Positions 10,198 to 20,432 of a stretch of 64,000 nt of DNA are shown piece by piece. The translations under genes and the position numbers were made by a program. Position 1 is the first letter of the stretch. Each line of letters opens with the position of its first letter. The notes beneath the pieces were generated by a model. The model was not told the origin of the DNA, made no database searches, and was given only the letters and a program-made list of their open reading frames with translations. The stretch covers positions 213,754-277,753 of the forward strand of contig CATKHK010000065.1 in the NCBI GenBank assembly GCA_949751835.1. The letters run 5' to 3'. This DNA comes from Blepharisma japonicum. Taxonomy: Eukaryota > Ciliophora > Heterotrichea > Heterotrichida > Blepharismidae.

Positions 10198-11811
10198 ATG
10201 GCAGAAATAGTAATCAGAATTCACTCCAAAACAGGTCGATCCCGTATCAACCTTCCGTCAAACGCCTCCTTGCAAACTCTTCAAGACGCGATCGTAGAAA
10301 GACTCCACGTCCCAATTAACAAACAAATTTTAATCAAAGAAAGAGGAGGCCCATTAAAAGGCAAACCTCATCAGTTGTTATCAGCATTAGGAATATTCAA
10401 TGGTGCTATCCTTAATCTCGATGCTGAAGCAGAAATCGCAGCTGTCCCAGTCTCCAAACAAATGACGATGCCTCTCCCTGAGCTTTCCCCTCAAAAAAGT
10501 ACAGAAAAAGAAGCAAAAAAAAAGCCAGAAGACGAATACATCAGACCTTGCCGACATGGCCCTAGAGAACGCTGCATAAACTGCTTAGCCAGAGAAGACG
10601 CAAAACGAAAAGAAGAAGGCAAAGATAATGAACCCCAAAAAGAAGACAGAACTTGGCTTTGTCAGCATGGCCCTGACGTAAAATGTCTGAACTGTTTACA
10701 AGATAATTTTGTAGCTGGGATAAAGCATGAGTCTTTTGGGCATTTTATGGCAGCCAAAAGGTCAAAATGTGAGCATAGTCACGATGCAAGATGTCCAAAT
10801 TGTTTGCCGCCTGCAGAAACTTCTTATAAAATTAAAGAGGATTGTAATAAGCATCCACCATGGCCTGCTTCTATTTGTAATTCGTGTATGCCAGCAACTG
10901 CTGTATTGGCAAGGCAGCCTTATAGACATGTGGATTATGTGCAATTGATGAATTCGACTGAAATGAATAGCTTTGTGAGCTATTGGCAAAATAAAGGAAT
11001 GCAGCAGAGAGGTGGATTTTTGTATGGATATTACGCTGAAGATCCAAATTATCCGGATGGAATTCGTGCAGTTGTAGAAACTATTTATGAGCCTCCTCAA
11101 ATTGGTGATATGAATGGATTTCAATTTTTAGATGACCCAGATGAAGTTTATGCTGATATGATTGCTGAATCTCTTGGGCTAGAAAAAATTGGCTGGCTGT
11201 TTACATCTATTAATCATGACGAGTTTCTCTCATCTCATGAAATCAAAAAAGCAGCAGAATTCCAACAGCAGCATATAGTAGAAGACCCTTCAGGCTATAA
11301 AGTGTCAAAATTCGTAACTGTTGTACTTAAACCGACTGATGATGGAAGTTTAACACCTCATGCATATATGGTTAGTGACCAAGGACAGGCGTTAGTAAGA
11401 GATGATGTACTAGGAGATTCTGATTCCCGACGACATTTAGTAAAAAGGCAGCCTAAAGATAGAGAACTGTTGCCTACAATTTTATGTGAAAATCGTCCAG
11501 TAGAAGAGTTTCCACCTGATTGGCTTATAGTAAGTCTAGGCTGTGGAAGTCCAATTAATCCTATGAGGATTCTTCACAATACTGATTTCCCTATAGAAAA
11601 CAGAGATAGAGACATAACTCCTTCAGATATCAAAAGTTATTTGAATAAGCATAAAAATGAGCCATGGTTTAGAAGATGCTCAAATTTCCATTTCCTTCTG
11701 CAAGTAGCTAAATATCTTGATCCAGATAGCGCTTTAGCTGCAGCTGATGCTGTTTCTAAGGAACGTGATATTCCAAGAGGTCTTCAAGATTTATTAAATT
11801 CAATTCAATAA
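10198..11811 (+). CDS. NPL4: NPL4 ubiquitin-recognition cofactor of CDC48/p97
   Basis: 537 residues. A ubiquitin-like UBX-type domain covers about residues 1-80 (MAEIVIRIHSKTGRSRI). A zinc-binding region with repeated CxHGPxxxCxxC-type motifs follows: CRHGPRERCINC near 118, CQHGPDVKCLNC near 155, CEHSHDARCPNC near 191. Next comes the family hallmark HPPWPASICNSC with RQPYRHVDY. The rest is the MPN-like core (GWLFTSINHDEF, about 325) and C-terminal domain. Npl4, with Ufd1, binds and starts unfolding ubiquitinated clients for Cdc48 in ER-associated degradation. The C-terminal NZF finger of metazoan NPL4 is absent. The extra CxHGP repeats before the canonical zinc finger are worth noting. Confidence 0.93.
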   Translation: MAEIVIRIHSKTGRSRINLPSNASLQTLQDAIVERLHVPINKQILIKERGGPLKGKPHQLLSALGIFNGAILNLDAEAEIAAVPVSKQMTMPLPELSPQKSTEKEAKKKPEDEYIRPCRHGPRERCINCLAREDAKRKEEGKDNEPQKEDRTWLCQHGPDVKCLNCLQDNFVAGIKHESFGHFMAAKRSKCEHSHDARCPNCLPPAETSYKIKEDCNKHPPWPASICNSCMPATAVLARQPYRHVDYVQLMNSTEMNSFVSYWQNKGMQQRGGFLYGYYAEDPNYPDGIRAVVETIYEPPQIGDMNGFQFLDDPDEVYADMIAESLGLEKIGWLFTSINHDEFLSSHEIKKAAEFQQQHIVEDPSGYKVSKFVTVVLKPTDDGSLTPHAYMVSDQGQALVRDDVLGDSDSRRHLVKRQPKDRELLPTILCENRPVEEFPPDWLIVSLGCGSPINPMRILHNTDFPIENRDRDITPSDIKSYLNKHKNEPWFRRCSNFHFLLQVAKYLDPDSALAAADAVSKERDIPRGLQDLLNSIQ

Positions 11812-11896
11812 AAATAACCTCAATTCTAATGCTTTTTAAAGATGTCGATTACGCACATTATCTCTTTCATAAGGTCTTTGAAACTGGTGGTAAAAT

Positions 11897-12970
11897 ATGT
11901 ATATGCAAACCAAACAACCTTTGAAAGCTGGAAATGAAAACACCCCGACAATCACTACAAAACTAAAAGCACAAATTCATGGGAAAATTATTTCTAATAC
12001 AAAAAATAAACAACTTTCACAAGGGTTGCCGAGTGGCACACTAAAAGTTCAAAGAAAAGGGGTGAATTTGCACTTGAAGCCAGGGTCCCCAGACCGATAT
12101 AAACAAAGTTTCCAAATGAGTGATGTAGCTTCTAATATGAACTTTCAATCACAGCGGAAACCATTTAAGCTTCTCAATTATCAAGATGAGCCAATTCATA
12201 GCAGATCTCCAACTACTATAATTAACGAAGTTAACCAAAGCTACCAATTTGTATCTGCTTTAAGCGAAGTACCGAACTCAAATTTGCAAAATTCTAATGC
12301 TTCTATTGAATTTTCTGACTTAGACTATTTAGAAGACTCTGATGCTATTTTATCTGATTTTTCTTTATCTCTTGAAGAGCCTAAAGAAAAAGAAATATTT
12401 AAACCATCTATGCAAAATCTTTCAAGAAATTCAATTTTTGCATCAACTGTGGAGCCTCGAAGCCAGCAAAGCTCAGAATTAAGGCTAACCCCTGCATCTT
12501 CTCACAGTCGTGAAGAAAGATTTTCGACGATCTATACCCTTTCAAGTGATTCCTCAGCTAAATATGTACATACTGGAAACTCAGAAGTCCCATCTCCCAG
12601 AATAGAAGAAAATAAAGCGACGTGCACCACAAGATTTACCACAAATACATTGGAAAATGAACTGGAATTTAACAATCAAGACGAAGAAAACTTTAAATAT
12701 GAAAGAAGCTTAAGCAAGTCTGAGTCATTACCAGAAACCCCATTAGGGATTTTACCGGCTAGAGCTTACTGTCATCATTGTGCTATGGATGTGTCAACAG
12801 TTGTAAGACTAGAATTACCTACCATGCCTATGTAATTTTTATGCAGATGAAAAAGAATTTGTTGTGCAAGCTTTTTCGGGGTCGATAATTTGGAAAAATT
12901 CCAAGATATCGTGCACAATTGTAAGAGATGCAGACGAGAAATCGCGAGAGTGCAGCCTCTTAAGTTATAA
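11897..12970 (+). CDS. LITAF-domain-like protein with long disordered N-terminus (one intron)
   Basis: Removing the 15-nt intron at 12832-12846 gives 352 residues. The first about 290 are low-complexity, rich in Ser, Asn, Glu and Gln, without domains. The last about 60 resemble a LITAF domain: CHHCAMDVSTVVRLELP, then after the splice a hydrophobic WKRICCASFFG segment, and finally the second Cys pair IVHNCKRCRREI. The CxxC...HxCxxC frame around a short membrane-dipping hydrophobic stretch is the family signature. It places the protein at endosomal or lysosomal membranes with both ends cytosolic. Without splicing the protein would stop at the first half of the domain, which supports the intron. 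A TGA Trp follows the splice directly. Convergent with the next gene (51 bp). Confidence 0.75.
12832..12846 (+). other. 15-nt intron
   Basis: GTAATTTTTATGCAG. Removal keeps the frame and adds the second half of the LITAF-like zinc motif. If retained, ATG-TAA stops translation at the first intron codon. Confidence 0.9.
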
Positions 12971-13021
12971 ATGTTTTAATTCATAATATCTAATAGAATA
13001 TTTTCAATAACTTGAAAATGC

Positions 13022-13726
13022 TTATTTAGGGGTATTGATGGTTGTAAGGTTATGCCCTAAGGAAGATAATAAATCAAAGTTCCTCTTTGCACTTTCAGAT
13101 TGAGATTTTAAGGCGTTTTCAATGAGCTTAAAATCGGCTTCAGTCACATCTCTTACATATTTTGCTGGATTTCCTTCCCAAATTGTATATGATGGAATTG
13201 TATTTCCAGGCCCTACAACGGTGCCAGGTCTTAAAATGACTCCTCTTTCAATTTTTGCTCCTCCTTGAATCGAGCTTCCTTTACCAATAAGTGAAAAGCT
13301 GTCCACAATGCAAGATATTAGTGAGCAACCTTCTTCAATCACAACGTTGCTTGCAATAGTAACTGAGCTAGGAGTTGCTGTAGGTAGGTGATAAACAGTA
13401 GTAATTGAAGAATTTTCGCCAATAAAGACATTGTCATGAATTCTTACAGCGAATTTGTCACCTTTTAATACAGCGCCATACCAAACTGCAGAGTTGTTGC
13501 CAACAAGAACTTCTCCTACAAGAGATGCGTTTGGTGCTATGAAGGAATTTCCATATGATGGCCATAACTCGTAAATTGGCATTAGTTTTCTGTGACGGGA
13601 ATATTTTTCTAAGTAGGCAACATCATCAGTCATTTTTGACCCAAGTCGATCGAGGGCTTGTCCAGCGTCTCGAAGAATATAGCTAACACCCATGAGAAAA
13701 TTCTTAGCGATAGCTTTTCCCAGCAT
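13022..13726 (-). CDS. Gamma-carbonic-anhydrase-like protein (left-handed beta-helix), probably mitochondrial complex I
   Basis: 234 residues. A basic, hydrophobic start (MLGKAIAKNFLMGV) could be a mitochondrial presequence. From about residue 60 there are hexapeptide repeats of a left-handed beta-helix: SLVGEVLVGNNSAVWYGAVLKGD, then SVTIASNVVIEEGCSLISCIV, ending WEGNPAKYVRDVT, a family hallmark. In plants and in ciliates such as Tetrahymena, gamma-CA proteins form a matrix-facing trimer on respiratory complex I. Two of the three zinc-binding His seen in active gamma-CAs are replaced (VVIEEG where active members have GH; LIS where they have LH). This copy is probably a structural CAL-type subunit. 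Identity of the family is secure; complex I membership is inferred. Confidence 0.88.
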   Translation of the reverse strand: MLGKAIAKNFLMGVSYILRDAGQALDRLGSKMTDDVAYLEKYSRHRKLMPIYELWPSYGNSFIAPNASLVGEVLVGNNSAVWYGAVLKGDKFAVRIHDNVFIGENSSITTVYHLPTATPSSVTIASNVVIEEGCSLISCIVDSFSLIGKGSSIQGGAKIERGVILRPGTVVGPGNTIPSYTIWEGNPAKYVRDVTEADFKLIENALKSQSESAKRNFDLLSSLGHNLTTINTPK

Positions 13727-13796
13727 TTATTTATTATTGAATCCTCATTTTTAAAACTAATTAATATGATTATTTAATAGCTTGTTTGAAGCGAAA

Positions 13797-14198
13797 TTAT
13801 GATATAAATTGATTGGATTCTTCTTTATTAAGTGGAATGCTCTTAAATTTCTTCTGCAAAAAGGCTTTCTTTTGATATTGGTTCATTGAATATGTGGTTT
13901 TGTTTATTTTAACTTTTCTTCTGTATAAGAGAAACAGCATATACCAGCCAAAAATGCAAAAACTCCCACCTACAGGCACCATCACAGTTCATGTGAAAAA
14001 TGATATTAATGGATTTGAGTCATAATAAGCATTTTTTATTGTTTTCCATTTCCAATATTTTGTCATTTTATTAAGGTTCGCTTTATAAATTTCCCAAGCA
14101 ATCCCAGCAAAGCCTCTGCTGCTATTGAAATGTGATCCTAATTTTGGTAAATCAGAAATTTCCATAGCTTTTTGAACCCTAAAGTCTTCTTCTCTCAT
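13797..14198 (-). CDS. Small single-pass membrane protein
   Basis: 133 residues from ATG 14198, read through a TGA Trp at 13989-13991. The N-terminal half is soluble (MREEDFRVQKAMEISDL). One transmembrane segment follows near residues 65-90 (FFTWTVMVPVGGSFCIFGWY), then a basic tail with many Lys. Another in-frame ATG lies 36 bp upstream, but the extra residues are only hydrophobic AT-rich codons. No family recognised. It sits beside a likely complex I subunit; small one-pass proteins of this build are common in ciliate mitochondrial complexes, but nothing shows that here. Confidence 0.6.
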
Positions 14199-14373
14199 AT
14201 TTATAATGGTGCAGAGTATTAATATGATTATCAAGATCTACTAAGATTTGTAAAGATATATGAAAATTTGCTTTCTATTCATTAGCATTTAAAAATAGCT
14301 TCAAAAATATGCAGGATTTTCTTAGTATAGTTTTTTGGAGTAAAATTTAGAGACATACATTAGATAAATAAAT

Positions 14374-14880
14374 TTATAAGTGAGGGTTTAGCTTATGCAA
14401 TATGAAGTTGTTATAATGCTCAATATTTTCTCTATGAAACAGCATATTTCCAGTATCACGATTAAGGGGGAACCATTGGACATAATCAACTTCTTCAGAG
14501 TCAGCTATTTCGCCTGTTTTTTCAACAAAAGCAATGTAATAAATTACATGCTTACGGATTGGCTGTCCTTTTTTATTGGTAAACACATATACTATAGGTT
14601 CAATTGGAGCAGCTAAGGTTTGGTCATTTGTCCAGCCATGAGCTCCTAAAAATATTGTAGGTGAATGTCCTGTTTCTTCTTGAAGTTCTCTGATTGCAGC
14701 TTGTATATCTGTTTCTCCATGCTCCCTATGGCCTTTTGCGATTTGGAAGTAGTCATATCTTTTGGATTTAGACAGCAAGATTTCGTAGTCAGCGCCGCTA
14801 GTCCTAAGTGGAACGATTCCATAGCTATAATCATTCGTTTCCATGATTGCTCTCTTTAAAATAGATTTAATAAATATCAT
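14374..14880 (-). CDS. Nudix hydrolase, diadenosine tetraphosphatase (NUDT2/Ap4A)-like
   Basis: 168 residues from ATG 14880; a second ATG at 14844 (METNDYSYG) would give 156 and start at the domain itself. The Nudix box GHREHGETDIQAAIRELQEETG fits GX5EX7REUXEEXGU and coordinates magnesium. The order SYGIVPLR...LLSKSKRYDYFQIAKGH before the box and HVIYYIAFV...VQWFP after it resembles bis(5'-nucleosyl)-tetraphosphatases, which cleave Ap4A. The 12 residues between the two ATGs (basic, hydrophobic) could be a mitochondrial presequence. Substrate is inferred. Confidence 0.85.
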   Translation of the reverse strand: MIFIKSILKRAIMETNDYSYGIVPLRTSGADYEILLSKSKRYDYFQIAKGHREHGETDIQAAIRELQEETGHSPTIFLGAHGWTNDQTLAAPIEPIVYVFTNKKGQPIRKHVIYYIAFVEKTGEIADSEEVDYVQWFPLNRDTGNMLFHRENIEHYNNFILHKLNPHL

Positions 14881-15015
14881 TTTATGCAAATATTTCTAAT
14901 TTTAAGGCATTTTATAAATACTTATAATAAATTTATAGGGTTATAGAGAGGCAATTAATAAATTTGTATTCCTTAATAAAAAGAGTTTTAATATTCATAA
15001 TTCTTAATTCAATAA

Positions 15016-15771
15016 ATGTCAGAAGGAGAAAAAGAAGACATCAAGCCAGACTTGCCAGAACCAAGTGTTGATATAAAGTTCGGGTGTATGAGAGTCCGCT
15101 ATTGGTGGTATGCTATTTTATGATGCCAAAGCATAATTTTAATCCTTATGCTTGGCGCTCTTGGTTCTGAAAGCTGGGCAAAACAAGGAAAAGGCGATAA
15201 CCAGTGGAAAGGAAGTCTAAATTATATTACATCTCCTGACTACTACGAATATTTTGACTACATCGATATGCAAAAAATTTATTGTGATATGGACACTACC
15301 GAATATGAATACGACTCCGATCTTGCTGATGCATTATGCAAAACGTTTAAAAATATGAGAGGAGCTGGAGCAGCATTCAACTTTTTTGAAGTTTTTGCCT
15401 ACGTAGCTACTGTCCTATGGATGATAAGAGTTCTCTACTCTTTACTCGAAAAAAAATTCTTATCTAACTGTTGGGGATATGTTTGGCCTTCATTAGGGCT
15501 ATTTTTCCATATATTAGCAGAAATTATTTGGAGTGGGGCAACTGGTGCCAAAATGAGTGGATCTTGCGATAAGCTGAATAGTGGCAGCGACCCAGAAGAC
15601 ATCTGTGCAACTCAAGGGCCAGCTGTGGTCCTAGTGGTCACTCTACTATATATAATTACAGCAACAATTTTCTATATAGTCTATAATAAGAGAAGAGGGA
15701 CCAAGGAAGAGGAGCTGGAGACTGATAATATCCATGCAGGAGGTGGCAGTCTTAATAATAATGGTGTTTAA
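15016..15771 (+). CDS. Four-TM membrane protein with Cys-containing luminal loops
   Basis: 251 residues from ATG 15016, read through a TGA Trp in YAILWCQSII. TM1 is at about residues 30-50. A long hydrophilic loop follows (about 50-118, with YCDMD and LCKTF cysteines), then TM2 (about 118-143), TM3 (about 152-175), a loop with CDKLNSGSDPEDIC, TM4 (about 203-227) and a short charged tail. The four-TM layout with Cys pairs in both non-cytosolic loops resembles tetraspan proteins, but no tetraspanin CCG motif is present. I do not recognise a named family; it may be ciliate-specific. Confidence 0.75.
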
Positions 15772-15844
15772 AAAATTTAAAACGCATTTATTTTAGAATC
15801 GTATGAACTGTTTAAAAAAATGTAAAATAAATCGTATAGAAGTT

Positions 15845-17041
15845 ATGGGAATTTGTATTCAGAAGCAAAAAAAAGAAGAATCTCCTGAAGCCAATCATGA
15901 AACAAAAGAAAAAGAAGTTGCAGAAGTCCCGCAGCGACCAGTAAGAAAACAGCATGTCCGATTATCTGTTGTACCTTCAAAAACTCCTTTATCTCGTATT
16001 GACTCAGACTTGTTAACTTCAGTCAAAGAAGCTATCACAAAATCAGAAAAATCCCGAGGAATCCCAGTAGATACCCAAAATGACTCAAAAAACTCACGTA
16101 TTTTAATTGCTGGGGCTCCAAATGAAAATCGGCAAAACGGATTTGAAGATAAAAAATTGAGATTTGAAGGAGAAAACGCCAACATGAGCTATGTCAGTTC
16201 AATCGGAGTTGGAATTGCGTGCAAAAAAGGGCTTAAAGAGGATCCTAATAACCAAGATGACTTTACAGTTTTACTAGACAAAGCTTTTCAATTTTTCGGA
16301 GTTTTTGATGGGCATGGAGCTTACGGGCATGAAATTTCGAACTATATACATTTGCTGCTACCTAAATTGATTATTAAGCATGAACAATTTGAAGAAAATA
16401 TAAGAGAAGCTATCATACAATCATTTTTTCATGCAAACAGCTCTTTAGTTGAGCAGTGCGACAAGCCTGAATCTACTTATGACTGTATGATGTCAGGAAC
16501 TACTGCAACTACTTTACTGATTAAGAATAAACACATATTTATTGGCCACGTCGGAGACTCAAGAGCCGTTTTATGTTTAAAAAATGGAGAAACCATTCAG
16601 GCCAAACGACTAACTACAGACCACAAGCCTACTTTACCAGGAGAGCTACAAAGGATTCAGTCTTGTGGAGGTGAAGTTAAACAGCTTCCTGATGATATTC
16701 CACACAGAATTTTTATGAAAGGAAAAGATTATCCAGGGCTTTCTACAAGTAGAGCTCTAGGTGACGCTATCGCTCAAATGGTAGGCGTTTCTCCTTTGCC
16801 TCAATTTGAAGATATCCCTTTTCAAGACAATTTTGAATACTTGATCATGGGCAGTGATGGTGTTTGAGAGTTTATAAAAGACCAAGAAGCCGCTGATACT
16901 ATTGCTAAATCAGGAAAAAATGTCCGACAAGGAGCTCAAGCCTTGGCATCTTTAGCATGGCAAGGGTGGATAACTACAGAAGAAGATGTGGTGGACGATA
17001 TAACGGTGCTAGCTATTCATTTACCGAGTTTATTGAAATAA
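15845..17041 (+). CDS. PP2C-family Ser/Thr phosphatase, N-myristoylated
   Basis: 398 residues starting at ATG 15845. MGICIQ is a good myristoylation signal with Cys4 for palmitoylation; an ATG 42 bp upstream is in frame but would destroy it. A 110-residue Lys/Glu-rich linker precedes the catalytic domain. The PP2C motifs are FGVFDGHGAYGHE (about 152), GHVGDSRAVL (about 233), STSRALGD (about 300) and GSDGVWEFI (about 336). The Trp of the last is encoded by TGA at 16865-16867. The protein ends DDITVLAIHL, the final metal-binding motif. PP2C phosphatases are Mg/Mn-dependent monomers; this one probably acts at the plasma or ciliary membrane. Tail-to-tail with the next gene, 12 bp apart. Confidence 0.93.
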
Positions 17042-17053
17042 ACATAAATTATA

Positions 17054-18070
17054 CTAGCTGAATTCTTCTGTTCTTGGGAACTCTTCTTCTATTAAATGCT
17101 CTAGGTTGTTTCTGTAATAATCTAAACCTACCATAAATTCATTAGCATTTTTGGTGTCTTCAACAAAGTCTCGATATTTTATTCTTCTAGCGACCTTTTG
17201 CAAGTCGAAAAAGTAATATTGATTCATTAGTGGGCTGATGAATAATTTTTTGTTGGTAGATTGAAGGGTGTTTTGATTTCCAAATTTTCCTAATATTGAG
17301 CTGATTATTTGGAAGCCTACATAATTCTCTCTTGGCATCCTCGCCTGTATAAATTCGCTCGCCTTTATAAATCCTTGAACTTCAGGCATAGTCTGCAATA
17401 AAGAAAAATTCCCTAGAAATCCTCCTGATTCTGTTATTTCTGCTATAGCTCTGAATGTAGAACAGTCAGAAACTCCTTGAAACCTATCAGTCCCGATACC
17501 AATACATCCTAAAATTGCATTAACTCTTGTCTGTTTTACAGCAAGAACACTTAAAATGTCCTCCAGCGGTGTTCCAAGCTCTTTTTCATCTCCTGCCATT
17601 AAACTATCACTTCCGCCATCAATCAAAATAACAAGCTGAATATTATGCCTTTGTATAACAGCCTGATAAGCTGCCGTAAGTTTATCGACCCCTCTCCTTT
17701 TAAATGCATAAACTGAAATTTCTTGGTTCAATTCTTCTCTAAACCATTGGCATAAATACTTTTCAACGAAAAAGCCTTGGTTACTTGTATCAACTAGTCC
17801 ATGGTTAGTATCAGCAGTGATTCTCATGCACACGATTGGCATAGCAGGGTTGGATTCTCTGAAAATGACTTCGCCGTCTGCATTTTTGATCTCGCTGAAA
17901 CTCATATTGCCCAAAAATACTTCTTTTCCTTGAGATTTAAGAGAAAAATACAAAGGAAGACCTTGAACTACATCATAGACCCCTCCACAGCCACTTATAA
18001 GAATATTGCTGGCTTCATTAACTCTTTTCCAAAAATCTAATTGAAGCCCATTTCCATAATAAGCTTCCAT
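17054..18070 (-). CDS. DUF1152-family protein
   Basis: 338 residues, one exon. SNILISGCGGVYDVVQGLPLYFSL (about residue 22) is a dinucleotide-like glycine-rich start typical of DUF1152. A second conserved stretch is VILIDGGSDSLMAGDEKELGTPLEDILS (about 150), with GCIGIGTDRFQGVS further on. Members occur in archaea, bacteria and protists; their biochemical role is not established. No signal peptide or TM segment, so probably cytosolic. Confidence 0.8.
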   Translation of the reverse strand: MEAYYGNGLQLDFWKRVNEASNILISGCGGVYDVVQGLPLYFSLKSQGKEVFLGNMSFSEIKNADGEVIFRESNPAMPIVCMRITADTNHGLVDTSNQGFFVEKYLCQWFREELNQEISVYAFKRRGVDKLTAAYQAVIQRHNIQLVILIDGGSDSLMAGDEKELGTPLEDILSVLAVKQTRVNAILGCIGIGTDRFQGVSDCSTFRAIAEITESGGFLGNFSLLQTMPEVQGFIKASEFIQARMPRENYVGFQIISSILGKFGNQNTLQSTNKKLFISPLMNQYYFFDLQKVARRIKYRDFVEDTKNANEFMVGLDYYRNNLEHLIEEEFPRTEEFS

Positions 18071-18160
18071 TATATTTTAAGCTAAAATTATATTAAAATA
18101 ATCGCTAAAAGTATAGAAAATCTGTTGATTCAGTATATTTCATTAATGAGAAGTCCTAAA

Positions 18161-19360
18161 TTACTTATAAAACTCAAACTCAGTATCGCTTTTCTTTACC
18201 ACATTTTTGTAAGCCTTCTCAAAGTCTTTCGGAAGAATCACATATCTGTTTCTCCTCACAGCTAGTAGCCCTGCTTCTTGGCAAATTGCAGAAATATCGG
18301 CAGCACTGATTTTCTCAGGTCTGTTGACGTAATCTTCTAAGTCGACTTCATCTGATAAGTTCATTTTGCTTGTAACCGTTTGGAAAATTAGTCTTTTTTG
18401 TCTTCTGTCTGGCATTGGGAACTCAATTTTTCTGTCTAATCTCCCAGGTCTCATAAGGGCGCTATCCAAGGTATCAGCTCTGTTGGTGGCCATAATCACT
18501 TTTACGTTGACGCTTTGGTCAAAACCGTCCATTTGGTTTAGGAGCTCTAATAAAATTCTCTGAACTTCTCTATCAGCTCCAGTCTGAGCGTCAAATCTTT
18601 TTGTTGCGATTGCGTCTATTTCATCAATAAATACGATACTTGGTGCGTTTTCTCTTGCCAATCTGAATACATCTCTCACCATTCTTGGGCCTTCTCCCAA
18701 ATATTTTTGCACAAACTCGCTGCCGACTACTCTTATGAATGCAGCTGTAGTGTGATGAGCCACTGCTTTGGCAAGCATGGTTTTTCCTGTCCCTGGAGGT
18801 CCGTACAATAAAACACCTCTTGGAGGGTCAATTCCTATCTGTGCATATAGCTCATGGTTAGTAAGAGGTAGCTCTACAGCTTCTCTGATTTCTTGTTTCT
18901 GTATATCAAGGCCGCCAATGTCTTGATAAGTGACTTCTGGTTTTTCGCCTACCTGCAAGAGCTGAATCGACGCATCTGTTTCATTAGGCATTATATCAAC
19001 CACACTGTGAGAATGCCTATGAAGAGCTATTGAGGAAGATGGCTTGAGGAGCTCTCTGTTTAATGTTGACAGAACTCTTACGTAATAATTTGACCCAGCA
19101 GTGCTAGATACAATAGCGTAATTTTCGTCAATAAGCTCTAAGAATTGACCTATCACAAGAGGCACTGACTGAATTCTTTTGATTTCTTCTTTGGCTCGGA
19201 TGTATTCACGCTTGAGATTTTTCTGCTCGTCTTTGATATAGTCTGCCTGGATGGTGAGGAATTCCAGCTCTCTTTCGAGGGATTTCATTTTCTGGTAGAA
19301 GTCGCTGGTGTCGTCTTCGATGTTCATGTCCATATTGGCTGCTGAGTCGACTAGTGCCAT
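18161..19360 (-). CDS. RPT3: 26S proteasome AAA-ATPase subunit RPT3 (PSMC4)
   Basis: 399 residues from ATG 19360. An N-terminal coiled coil (about 20-70) is followed by the OB fold (about 70-130). The AAA+ domain has Walker A GPPGTGKT, Walker [11 protein letters not shown] and Arg-finger region [13 protein letters not shown]. The C-terminus DTEFEFYK matches the RPT3 ending and inserts into the 20S alpha ring. RPT3 pairs with RPT6 in the six-member base ring that unfolds ubiquitinated substrates. Family length is about 400-420, so it is complete. Confidence 0.96.
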   Translation of the reverse strand: MALVDSAANMDMNIEDDTSDFYQKMKSLERELEFLTIQADYIKDEQKNLKREYIRAKEEIKRIQSVPLVIGQFLELIDENYAIVSSTAGSNYYVRVLSTLNRELLKPSSSIALHRHSHSVVDIMPNETDASIQLLQVGEKPEVTYQDIGGLDIQKQEIREAVELPLTNHELYAQIGIDPPRGVLLYGPPGTGKTMLAKAVAHHTTAAFIRVVGSEFVQKYLGEGPRMVRDVFRLARENAPSIVFIDEIDAIATKRFDAQTGADREVQRILLELLNQMDGFDQSVNVKVIMATNRADTLDSALMRPGRLDRKIEFPMPDRRQKRLIFQTVTSKMNLSDEVDLEDYVNRPEKISAADISAICQEAGLLAVRRNRYVILPKDFEKAYKNVVKKSDTEFEFYK

Positions 19361-19482
19361 TTTCAATTATAAGAATTGTATCAAATTCATGTCAGAAGTG
19401 GAAATTTTCTGGTTTTTTAGAAAAACTGCTTATGGTAAACTTGCTTTTATGCTTAAAATTTTAAAAGATTTATAAATATAAA

Positions 19483-20427
19483 ATGGAAGCACATAAAGTA
19501 AGAAGAAAAAATCTATCATTGGGAATTCCAAGCACAAAAGCTTCTACACCAATTTGACCTTTATCACCTAGATCTCCTTCTCTTGAAGGAAACCGTCTTT
19601 GTGAGCCAATGACTCCTAGAAAATTATTGTACGAGTTTCAGTTAAGAGATGCAATAGTAAGACAAGAAATTTGTAAAAGCGAAAGAGAAAACTGTGAAAT
19701 GAAAAAGAACATTAATGAACTGAAAAATGAGATTTTACAAATAGAAAAAGAGCTGAATAAAGAAGAAAGGCTGCTAATTAGACAAGAAGAAGACTTAGCG
19801 TCGTTACATTCAAAAATACTGAAAAATGAGCTATTTCAAATTGAAAACGCAGAAAAGATCAAAGATTCTGTTGATAATTACAAAGAACTCATAAACTATC
19901 TTAATGATAATATTGGGGAAGAAGAAAACTATTTTAACAACACCAAAAAAATCACATCAAATTTAAAATGTTCACTACAAGCTCAAAATAGTGACGTTAT
20001 GGAAAACATGAGAGAACTTATCAGCATATATGAAGACCAATTAAAATTTAAAGACCATACATTTAAAGACGAAGAAAATATATTAAATAGAGGAAACCAA
20101 ATCGAGTCAAATAAAAATCAAGAAATTGCAGAAATGATATCGGAATTAAAAAATGAAGAAATTTCAAACCAAAAATATATTTATAATATGCAAAAAAAAA
20201 TAGAAATAATTAGTTCAGGAAAATTGCAGAAAAAGATAGAAAGAGACTTATTGATACAAAAAGAGTCTTTAAATTCAGCTGAAGATGTATTAAGCAGGCT
20301 GAAACAAAAACTAAAAACATCAGAAAAAATGGAACCATTTGTTAAAAAACTGGGATTAAAAATTGAAGGGCACAAAGATAGAATTATCCGGATAGATTTG
20401 TCATTAAAAAGAGAATTAAATTTCTAA
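19483..20427 (+). CDS. Coiled-coil protein
   Basis: 314 residues from ATG 19483, with a TGA Trp at residue 25 (TPIWPLSPRSPS). The first about 45 residues are Ser/Pro-rich with several SP sites. The remainder is almost continuous coiled coil, rich in Glu, Lys, Asn and Leu (for example KNEILQIEKELNKEERLL), up to the stop. No family recognised; such proteins are common in ciliate cytoskeleton and basal bodies. The stop is 5 bp from the stop of the calcineurin gene on the other strand. Confidence 0.75.
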
Positions 20428-20432
20428 ATTAA

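Noticed and set aside
12921-12933. GTAAGAGATGCAG as a second intron in the LITAF-like gene
   Set aside because: It is 13 nt, and keeping it preserves the conserved NCKRCRRE motif.
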